From Nitrospinae bacterium CG22_combo_CG10-13_8_21_14_all_47_10 (GTDB lineage Bacteria > Nitrospinota > Nitrospinia > Nitrospinales > VA-1): a DNA stretch of 5,535 nt. The stretch lies in the NCBI GenBank assembly GCA_002786505.1, contig PCTK01000096.1, forward strand, positions 4,557 to 10,091. Direction: 5' to 3'. The translations under genes were made by a program, and so were the position numbers. The notes under the pieces are model-generated. The model did no database searches and was not told the origin of the DNA. It was given only the letters and a program-made list of their open reading frames with translations. Shown here piece after piece: positions 1 through 5,535 of this stretch (position 1 is its first letter; the number at the start of each line of letters is the position of its first letter).

Positions 1-1611
1 GGCTTGTGATTTTTCTTGCTGGCCGGATTTGAAATAAATCCATCCTTTAAAAAAGTGTAAATCTGCTCTCTGCGAATTTTTGGCAGAAACCTCATCAATA
101 TCCTGAATCATGCCTTGGGCAATTTGAGGGGGGTTTTCCGAAAGAACTTTTTCATACCATTCTCTTGCCGGGTTGTATTGTTTTTGCAGGAGCGAATAAA
201 ACCCCAGATTCATTTGCGCCAGTGCCTTGAGCTTACCGGGTTCCTTGCTTTTTTTCATCCCGCGAAGTGTCCATGCCGCGGCCATAGGCAGATCGTCGAG
301 CCGGTAATACGTCCAGCCCAGTTGGATATAATTGCGCAGTTGGGTGGGGTCCTGATCTATGAGGAACCGGTAATGTTCACTGGCCCGTTGGAAATCTTCC
401 ATCCTGTAATAGGCTTCGGCCAGCCCTTCATGGATTTCAGGAGCGCCTGGAAACTGGTTTTGAACATTTTTGAGTGTTTCAAGGGCCAGCATTTGTTGTC
501 CCATTCTTCCATAAGTTGAAGCGATGTTGAGATGGTTTTGCAAATTCCCAGGTTCAATCCGGGCAAGGAGCTTGAGGTGCAACAGGGCAGATGTGAGCCG
601 ATTGTCTTGCAGATAAAGGTTGGCCAGCATTTTATGAGCCGGGCTGAACCCCGGTTCAATTTGCACGACCTGCAAAAACGCGTTGATTGCCATGGTTGAG
701 TCGCCGGATTCCATATAGACGAGGCCAAGGTTGAACAAAGTGGAGGTGTTGTTGGGGTCGGCTTTTAAGGCAAGGTTGTAATGTTTAATGGCCTCTTGCG
801 GCTTTTTTAATTCCGAAAAAATATTTGCCAGATTATTTTGCGCGTCTATGGATTGGGGGTTGATAGAGGTGGATAATCCCAGATAAAAGACGGCTCTTTC
901 GGGTTTCTGATTCTGGTAATACACCATTCCCACATTTGAGAAATAAGCGCCCAGGGTTTGCCTCCCATCCAGATTTTTCATGAAGTAGGATTTTTGATTT
1001 TTCCCTGGAGTCCCGAAACGTTGCTGGTAAAAGCTGTCCGGGTAGGAAGCTCCCTGTTCGGTGGTTTCGATATTGATGCGCGCCCCTTCAACCTCATACC
1101 GGACGAAAAAATGGTTTGGGAGCGCAACCCCATGAAGGGGGAGTCCGAGTTTCTGTCCAAGGATTAAATATAACAGGGACAGATTCATGCAATAACCTTT
1201 GCGGGTGTTCAACAGGCCATGCAGAAAAAGTTCTTCCGGGTTGACCGGAACACCTCTTTCATCTACCTCCTCGGTATAACCATAACCCCCTTCACTATGA
1301 ATGACGGTTCGTAGTATTTGGATTACATCCTCGGGCTTATCCTGTCCTTTTAGTTTTTGCTGGGCCGAAAGAGTCAGCTTTTCGACTTTTTCTTTTAATG
1401 GAACAAAATCCAGCGACGGTTGCCAATGCTTTGAAACCATTAGAAGGATTTCCAGCAGGTCGGGTTTTGTATCAGAATCCTTCTGCAGTTGTAAAAGCCG
1501 TGTTTCAACCGCCCCCTCCAATGCGGGGTTGCTGTAGCCGGTTATCGGTTGTAAGATGTACGAAAACAGGGAAATCAGGACAGCGAAGTATATAAATCTT
1601 TTAGCAGGCAT
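1..1611 (-). CDS. Exported transglutaminase-like/TPR protein, C-terminus beyond the left edge
   Basis: 537 codons are visible and the frame is still open at base 1, so the gene is 3'-partial. Residues 1 to about 27 form a signal peptide: a basic start (MPAKR), a hydrophobic core, and likely cleavage near GYS-NP. Residues about 95-200 resemble the SirB1/Transglut_core2 transglutaminase-like fold. They carry GYCMNLSLLY (Cys141), LPNHFFVRY (His167) and INIETT (Glu182, near the usual third acidic position). From residue 221, TPR units repeat in exact 34-residue phase (221, 255, 289, 323, 357, 391, 425). Each has the usual pattern of small and aromatic residues and ends in DPN- or EPG-like turns; less regular units follow to the edge. 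TPRs bind proteins, so this is probably a periplasmic scaffold with a cysteine-hydrolase-like head; its substrate cannot be told. ATG at 1611 was chosen because the signal peptide begins there. An in-frame GTG at 1620 is possible, and neither has a clear Shine-Dalgarno. The gene is divergent from the CheB-like gene. Confidence 0.88.
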   Translation of the reverse strand, partial: MPAKRFIYFAVLISLFSYILQPITGYSNPALEGAVETRLLQLQKDSDTKPDLLEILLMVSKHWQPSLDFVPLKEKVEKLTLSAQQKLKGQDKPEDVIQILRTVIHSEGGYGYTEEVDERGVPVNPEELFLHGLLNTRKGYCMNLSLLYLILGQKLGLPLHGVALPNHFFVRYEVEGARINIETTEQGASYPDSFYQQRFGTPGKNQKSYFMKNLDGRQTLGAYFSNVGMVYYQNQKPERAVFYLGLSTSINPQSIDAQNNLANIFSELKKPQEAIKHYNLALKADPNNTSTLFNLGLVYMESGDSTMAINAFLQVVQIEPGFSPAHKMLANLYLQDNRLTSALLHLKLLARIEPGNLQNHLNIASTYGRMGQQMLALETLKNVQNQFPGAPEIHEGLAEAYYRMEDFQRASEHYRFLIDQDPTQLRNYIQLGWTYYRLDDLPMAAAWTLRGMKKSKEPGKLKALAQMNLGFYSLLQKQYNPAREWYEKVLSENPPQIAQGMIQDIDEVSAKNSQRADLHFFKGWIYFKSGQQEKSQA

Positions 1612-1648
1612 AAAAATCACAAGTTTGGGATTTCAGGATTTGTTAATC

Positions 1649-1657
1649 ATTATATCA
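1649..1657 (-). promoter_or_regulatory. Extended -10 promoter for the TPR/transglutaminase gene
   Basis: Read on the minus strand, 1657 to 1649 is TGATATAAT. This is a perfect TATAAT preceded by the TGn extension of extended -10 sigma-70 promoters. The best -35 candidate is TTAGCA at 1679-1674 (4 of 6 matches), but its spacer is 19 bases, so the TGn motif probably compensates. Transcription would begin near 1642, giving a leader of about 30 bases before the ATG at 1611. The match is seen directly; promoter activity is inferred. Confidence 0.6.
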
Positions 1658-1713
1658 GAAGGTGAATTTGGAGTGCTAATGAATCAAAAGCATTTTTCAG
1701 GATGTTCTTGTTT

Positions 1714-1720
1714 GGGGAGG
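1714..1720 (+). promoter_or_regulatory. Strong ribosome binding site that fixes the GTG start of the CheB-like gene
   Basis: GGGGAGG lies five bases before the GTG at 1726, which is good Shine-Dalgarno spacing. It supports GTG rather than the ATG at 1722, which is out of frame and meets a stop after nine codons. The protein from GTG begins with the conserved first strand of a receiver domain (KILVAEDD), which confirms the choice. Confidence 0.8.
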
Positions 1721-1725
1721 AATGA

Positions 1726-2739
1726 GTGAAGATCCTGGTAGCGGAAGATGATCTGGATAACGCCCGGTTGCTTGCAAATATACTTCGGAGTGGTGAGCAT
1801 ACTGTAGAAGTGGTGGGTGATGGTATCGAAGCCCTAAAGAGGTTGAAACAAGCACGGTTCGATGTCCTCCTGACGGATTGGATGATGCCGGAAATGGATG
1901 GAGTGACCCTGATCCAGAGAGTCCGCAGTGAATTTGAAGTCGCCCCGTTGATTCTGATGATCACTGCGGTAGGCGATGATGACTCACGCCAACAGGTGCT
2001 TCAGGCCGGTGCTGATGACTTTTTAATCAAGCCATACCAGTCCACAGATCTGGTCCGGGTTTTATCCGATGGTTTTGCCCGGTTCACACAGCCTGAGCCA
2101 GAAGTCAGTGTGATAAAACCGGTACGTATTAAGGGCCTCCCCCCTTTTGTTGGAGTTGCGATTGTTGCTGGAACGGGAGGCCCATTGAATATTTCTGAAC
2201 TCTTTCGTTCCATTAGTAGAGATTGTCCGGCCTCTTTTTTTGTGGTTCAACATGGCCCTGAATGGATGGCGGATCTCCTTGTCCAGCAGATCAGGCTGAA
2301 AAGTGGATTCCCGTGTCATATTGCATCACAAGACTTGCAACCAGAAGCAGGCCATATTTACCTCGCTCCTGCTGGCCGACATATGGTGATTAATCCTCCA
2401 CCTGTGTCAATCGGACTGAACAAGGAGCCCAGGAAAAACTTTATGCGGCCCTCGGGCGATGTCTTGTTTGGCAGTGCGAGTAAGGTATTTGGAGAGTTTT
2501 GTGTTGCTGTTGTTTTGTCGGGAATGGGTCGTGATGGAGCCCAGGGCGCGGGAGCCATTAAGGCAGGGGGAGGGGCGGTCTTCGTCGAAAACCCTGGAAA
2601 GTCGTCAGCACCTTCCATGCCGCAAACAGCCGCTTCGGTGGCGAATGTTTGCTTGCCTTTTGACATGATGGGAGAAGCTATAACCGATCAAGTGACTCAA
2701 GCCAGCGAAAAACTGTGGCAACGTAAGAGGCTGGAATAG
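1726..2739 (+). CDS. CheB-like response regulator: receiver plus methylesterase domain, active-site Ser replaced by Gly
   Basis: 337 residues, close to the usual length of about 350 for CheB. CheB proteins are cytoplasmic; phosphorylation of the receiver relieves inhibition of a domain that demethylates or deamidates chemoreceptor glutamates. Receiver (about 1-120): acidic pocket Glu7/Asp8, phospho-acceptor Asp51 in TDWMMPEMDG, Thr80, and Lys102 in IKPY, all apparently intact. A short linker (about 121-140) leads to the CheB catalytic domain (about 141-330). It is recognised by VVQHGP (His176), RPSGDVLFGSA (241-251), LSGMGRDGAQG (Asp270) and SMPQTA (297-302). The GASTGG nucleophile loop reads VAGTGG (147-152), so Gly149 stands where the catalytic Ser belongs; Thr150 follows. 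His and Asp of the triad remain. The protein may therefore be a non-catalytic, phosphorylation-controlled binding protein, or it may use Thr150; both are inferences. No other chemotaxis gene is visible. It is divergent from the TPR gene and convergent with the VWA gene. Confidence 0.93.
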   Translation: MKILVAEDDLDNARLLANILRSGEHTVEVVGDGIEALKRLKQARFDVLLTDWMMPEMDGVTLIQRVRSEFEVAPLILMITAVGDDDSRQQVLQAGADDFLIKPYQSTDLVRVLSDGFARFTQPEPEVSVIKPVRIKGLPPFVGVAIVAGTGGPLNISELFRSISRDCPASFFVVQHGPEWMADLLVQQIRLKSGFPCHIASQDLQPEAGHIYLAPAGRHMVINPPPVSIGLNKEPRKNFMRPSGDVLFGSASKVFGEFCVAVVLSGMGRDGAQGAGAIKAGGGAVFVENPGKSSAPSMPQTAASVANVCLPFDMMGEAITDQVTQASEKLWQRKRLE

Positions 2740-2741
2740 GG

Positions 2742-4847
2742 TCATTCCTTTCTCACCATCCAACCCTCAACAAGAAGTAATCCCGCAACCATTAAAAGAA
2801 GAGGTGTTGCCAGAGGCATCCCCTCTGAGGTTTTGAACTGGACCGTTTGGGTTTGAGGTTCCAGGAATTCAAGGTCTAGTCCCTCAAGAAAATTTTCGAT
2901 TTCTTTTTGCGTTATCTTTCCCGGTTCTGATTCTCCGATATCAATGTTCACCGTGAAGGCTCCGGCAGGTTCGGCTCCTTGGGGAATTTTTTTCAACGTC
3001 TTTTCTTCCATACCGTTGACGGAAGGGGATGAAAAAAGATGGTAACTGCCCGGCTGAAAAGTATCGCTAAAGACTCCATTTTTTAAAAACTGCTGAGTGC
3101 CATCCGGCGCGCGCACGATCCAACTCCCATCTGAGGAACTTTGGCGAAAAGGTTCTCCCACCAACAAGTCCTGCTTGGAAACACTTTCCAAACCTCGGGC
3201 GGAATATTGGGTCCATCGCTGGATCCAGGGTAGATAAGTCGGTTGAATTGGAAAATCGTTCCAATCCCTATCCAGCGAACTCAAAAACATAACAACTATG
3301 CCTTTCCCGGTCTCTGACTCAATCACAGCAGGGTGTTGGTTTGAAAACCAGGTTCCTACCTTGAAATTTTTATTCTCTCTTGCCTGCACGGTATACATGG
3401 AATAAAAATTGATTCCCTTCATTTCCTCAAGGGCCTTGGGAGAAAAAACCTGCATGACTGGGTGGGTGTTGTTTTTTAACAGGAGGTGCAGGGCATCTTC
3501 TCTGGAATGATAGAGGGAGTCAAGTTTGACAGGCAGGAGGTTCCCCAAATGTTCGTTGAAATATTTAGGGCTTACCTGATCCCCCATTCCAAACAACAGG
3601 GCACCACCGTTGAAAACAAATTTTTCGAGCTCCAGTTCATAACCTTGGGGAAGCTCGCTGATGTTTGCCAGAATGATAACTGAAAAATCGGACAGGTTTC
3701 GTAAAGGGAGCTCAGCAAGGGTAGAAACGGTAGGGTCAATATGCGACAGGGATACTGAAAAAGGATTGAGGGCGCGTTCGAGATAAAAGGATTCGCTTTG
3801 ATGCGGAATGGTCTCCGGGTCACCATCGACCACCAGCACACGAATATTCTGGCTGGGGTGGAAGGAGAAAAACCGCTCATTATCAGCCGGTAGAGAGTCT
3901 TCAGAGAATTGCACTTTTCCACTCAGAGGCTGGTTTCTTCTTAGAGGATAAGAAAATTCCTGCACCAGGGTTTGTCCTGGCCGGATATCGGGGAGTTCTT
4001 CCTTCACGAGTTTTCCTTCCAGAAAAAAGGAAAGCGGCATCCGGTTTATTGTGCTGGAAAAATTTTTGACCTCTGCTTTTACCCTGAGCAGGCGGCTTCG
4101 GGTGAGAAACTCCTGTGTTACCTGGATATTTTGCACCATGGCCTTATTGTCGGCAGACTGCAATTTTGAAAAATTTAATATTTGAACCGGGTAAGATGTC
4201 AAAGGCGCGATTTTGGAAAATGTTTCTTCCTTCCAGCCATTTTTGTCCAGATCGGTCATTAAAAGAATTCTCTTTTTCTTTTGTTCGGCAGATTCAAGGA
4301 GCTTGATTGCCTTGTCCATAGCCTCCCCTATATGGGTGGTGCGGTAGGAGACCGCTTGCGCTTCCAGCTTGTTTGTGAAAGCGGCTTTGTTGGAAGTCCA
4401 ATCCTGTTCGATCCGTGCCGGGGAAGAGGCTAAAATCAGGCTGAACTCACTGCTGTCCGGGGCGTCTTGCAATTCTTTTACGGCGTATTCCAGCGCGTGA
4501 TCAAACAAAGTTTTTTCTTTAGTAGACCGGATACCCATGCTGTAGGAATCGTCCAAAACAAACACGGTGGACGCGGGATCGGTTGATAGAGGCGCCTCCC
4601 TGAATGAAAATAATGGGTTTGCCAGAGCCAGACTGAACAGGGCGATAGCCAGACAACGAGCCAAAAGTAATAATAATCTGTTGGGCCGGGATTTTCGGAT
4701 CGAACGTTTTTGCGATTGCGCGAGCAGGTAGACTGCTGAAAACCGGATTTGTTTTTGTTGCCTCCGGGTTAGAAAATGAATCAGAACCGGAATAGAAATC
4801 CCAAGCAGGCCGAACAAAAATAGTGGAGAAGAAAAATTGAGGCTCAT
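2742..4847 (-). CDS. BatA/VWA-domain membrane protein with an amidotransferase-like middle domain
   Basis: 701 residues. Residues 1-80 match the BatA (aerotolerance regulator N-terminal) domain: a first membrane helix at about 7-27, then HFLTRRQQKQIRFSAVYLL, and a second helix at about 57-78. A VWA domain follows (about 93-225). Its metal-ion site is complete: DDSYS (Asp99, Ser101, Ser103), a Thr in RTTHIG (169-174) and Asp199 in LMTDLD. Residues about 235-330 look like a beta-rich linker. Residues about 335-545 resemble the class I glutamine-amidotransferase-like domain found in this family (VLVVDGDPE, FNGGALLFGMGD, SSLDRDWNDFP). I see no convincing catalytic Cys there, so it is probably structural. 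A C-terminal helix at about 678-697 anchors the tail, which ends RKE. The VWA and middle domains likely face the periplasm. Such proteins occur with MoxR ATPases and DUF58 proteins and are linked to envelope stress or chaperone-like assembly, but the exact role is unknown. The start is set by an ATGA overlap with the upstream DUF58 gene; no Shine-Dalgarno is evident. Confidence 0.92.
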   Translation of the reverse strand: MSLNFSSPLFLFGLLGISIPVLIHFLTRRQQKQIRFSAVYLLAQSQKRSIRKSRPNRLLLLLARCLAIALFSLALANPLFSFREAPLSTDPASTVFVLDDSYSMGIRSTKEKTLFDHALEYAVKELQDAPDSSEFSLILASSPARIEQDWTSNKAAFTNKLEAQAVSYRTTHIGEAMDKAIKLLESAEQKKKRILLMTDLDKNGWKEETFSKIAPLTSYPVQILNFSKLQSADNKAMVQNIQVTQEFLTRSRLLRVKAEVKNFSSTINRMPLSFFLEGKLVKEELPDIRPGQTLVQEFSYPLRRNQPLSGKVQFSEDSLPADNERFFSFHPSQNIRVLVVDGDPETIPHQSESFYLERALNPFSVSLSHIDPTVSTLAELPLRNLSDFSVIILANISELPQGYELELEKFVFNGGALLFGMGDQVSPKYFNEHLGNLLPVKLDSLYHSREDALHLLLKNNTHPVMQVFSPKALEEMKGINFYSMYTVQARENKNFKVGTWFSNQHPAVIESETGKGIVVMFLSSLDRDWNDFPIQPTYLPWIQRWTQYSARGLESVSKQDLLVGEPFRQSSSDGSWIVRAPDGTQQFLKNGVFSDTFQPGSYHLFSSPSVNGMEEKTLKKIPQGAEPAGAFTVNIDIGESEPGKITQKEIENFLEGLDLEFLEPQTQTVQFKTSEGMPLATPLLLMVAGLLLVEGWMVRKE
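4844..4847 (-). promoter_or_regulatory. ATGA stop/start overlap joining the DUF58 and BatA/VWA genes
   Basis: On the minus strand, 4847-4844 reads ATGA: the ATG starts the BatA/VWA gene and the TGA ends the DUF58 gene. With no Shine-Dalgarno in front of the second start, translation is probably coupled, so the two proteins would be made together from one transcript. Confidence 0.8.
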
Positions 4848-5535
4848 AATTTGATAAGGCTTTTACGCTTGAGTAAATAGTAGCTCAATGCCTGATCCAG
4901 AGGCTCGGAGGTGTCCATGAAGACATAATCCATGCCAACCCCGTTGCAATTTTTTTTTAGTGCGCTTATATGATTTTGAATCGTATTCTTATATTCTTCA
5001 CGAATATCTTGCGGATCAAGCCCTATGGCAGGGTCTTCTTCCAGCGATTCAAAAACGATATCCCCTTCAAAGGGCAGGTTAATTTCATCAGGATGTAGAA
5101 CATGGAATAATACGACCTCAAGGCCCCTTGAGGATAGAAGCTTTAAACTTTTCTGCAGGTCTTGATTCTGGACAAAGAAATCTGAAACCAGAATAAGCAT
5201 GCTTCTTCTAGGCAGTCTTTCAGACAGTCCTCCTAAAACCTCTGTGATCCGGGTTGTTCCACCCGGTGAAATATTGGCCAAACCATGCAAAATATGCTGA
5301 AAATGGGAAGCTTTGGAACGGGGTGGAATATGCTCAATAACTTGCTCGTTAAAAAGGGTTAGTCCCACTGCGTCAAATTGTTTCAAAAGCAAATAAGAAA
5401 GCCCTGCAACCAGATTGCGGGCATATTCCATCTTTGGAGCCCTTTCATTTAATGGAGACGAGTAGCCCATTGACCCGCTGGCATCCAGCAGAATTGTGCA
5501 TTTCAGGTTGGTAGACTGTTCATATTGTTTGACAT
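4844..5535 (-). CDS. DUF58 family protein with VWA-like metal site, N-terminus beyond the right edge
   Basis: 229 residues are visible and the frame is open at the right edge, so the start is missing. DUF58 proteins are usually about 290-300 residues, so some 70 N-terminal residues are probably lost; these normally include the conserved Arg/Asp-rich stretch before the metal site. The visible part starts VKQYEQSTNLKC and runs into ILLDASGSM (bases 5468-5494), a DxSxS metal-ion site. Next come a helix ARNLVAGLSYLLL and DAVGLTLF, both typical of DUF58. The MIDAS Thr is in PGGTTRI (visible residues 91-97), and the second Asp is in LVSDFF (Asp118). The C-terminal half ends with the family's closing pattern, a helix then LDQALSYYLLKRK. 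No membrane segment is visible, so it is probably cytoplasmic. DUF58 genes usually follow a moxR AAA+ ATPase gene, expected just beyond the right edge. The ATG at 5470 is internal: the frame runs on upstream through DASGS. Confidence 0.92.
   Translation of the reverse strand, partial: VKQYEQSTNLKCTILLDASGSMGYSSPLNERAPKMEYARNLVAGLSYLLLKQFDAVGLTLFNEQVIEHIPPRSKASHFQHILHGLANISPGGTTRITEVLGGLSERLPRRSMLILVSDFFVQNQDLQKSLKLLSSRGLEVVLFHVLHPDEINLPFEGDIVFESLEEDPAIGLDPQDIREEYKNTIQNHISALKKNCNGVGMDYVFMDTSEPLDQALSYYLLKRKSLIKL

Noticed and set aside
115..519. Plus-strand open frame of 134 codons opposite the TPR gene
   Set aside because: The minus strand here encodes in-phase TPR units with clear family pattern; the plus-strand product has no recognisable domain and no convincing ribosome binding site.
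357..728. Minus-strand open frame of 123 codons inside the TPR gene
   Set aside because: It lies in another frame of the same strand, within the TPR repeats; its product is Ser/Trp/Cys-rich with no domain pattern, as expected of an out-of-frame shadow.
1625..1653. Plus-strand promoter TTGGGA - 17 bases - CATTAT for the CheB-like gene
   Set aside because: Both boxes match consensus at only 4 of 6 positions and overlap the much better minus-strand element, so the match is too weak to call.
1722..1724. ATG as start of the CheB-like gene
   Set aside because: It is out of frame with the receiver domain and meets a stop after nine codons; GTG at 1726 gives the conserved N-terminus.
2358..2666. 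Minus-strand open frame opposite the CheB catalytic domain
   Set aside because: The plus strand carries the conserved CheB motifs (LSGMGRDG, RPSGDVLF) over this stretch; the antisense product is Pro/Ala-rich with no recognisable feature.
2727..2754. Imperfect hairpin (GGAAT/ATTCC with a weak outer GAGG/TCTC stem) as a bidirectional terminator
   Set aside because: The core stem is only five pairs, the outer stem has a G-U pair and a 2x2 internal loop, and no T-tract follows on either strand.
5468..5470. ATG as the start of the DUF58 gene
   Set aside because: The frame continues upstream through the conserved ILLDASGS metal-site motif to the window edge, so this Met is internal.

Overview
The window holds four protein genes on both strands and no RNA gene, mobile element or CRISPR array that I can see. 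Two genes run off the edges. Coding density is very high: the only real intergenic stretch is 114 bases (1612-1725). A secreted TPR protein, a two-domain response regulator of the CheB type and a MoxR/DUF58/BatA-type locus suggest a Gram-negative (diderm) environmental bacterium. This would fit a Desulfobacterota- or Nitrospinota-like lineage, but that assignment is only a guess from gene content.

Left third (1-1611, minus strand): an exported protein with a signal peptide, a transglutaminase-like (SirB1/Transglut_core2-type) cysteine domain and at least seven tandem 34-residue TPR units. Its C-terminus lies beyond the left edge. A textbook extended -10 element sits just upstream. Middle (1726-2739, plus strand, divergent): a receiver domain fused to a CheB methylesterase domain, with a GTG start behind a strong Shine-Dalgarno. 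The receiver looks intact. In the CheB domain the active-site His and Asp are kept, but the nucleophilic Ser of the GASTGG loop is replaced by Gly.

Right half (2742-5535, minus strand): two overlapping genes of a MoxR-type operon. First comes a DUF58 protein with a DxSxS metal site, whose N-terminus is off the right edge. An ATGA overlap then leads into a 701-residue membrane protein with a BatA N-terminal domain, a VWA domain, a glutamine-amidotransferase-like middle domain and a C-terminal membrane anchor. The VWA gene and the CheB-like gene converge with only 2 bases between their stop codons.

Working together: the DUF58 and BatA/VWA proteins almost certainly act as a pair, probably with a MoxR AAA+ ATPase encoded just off the right edge. 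The TPR/transglutaminase protein and the CheB-like protein share a divergent intergenic region and may be co-regulated, but nothing in the sequence proves a functional link. No cheA, cheW, cheR or receptor gene is visible, so the CheB-like protein looks like an orphan here. The best candidate for unusual biology is this CheB-like protein without its serine.
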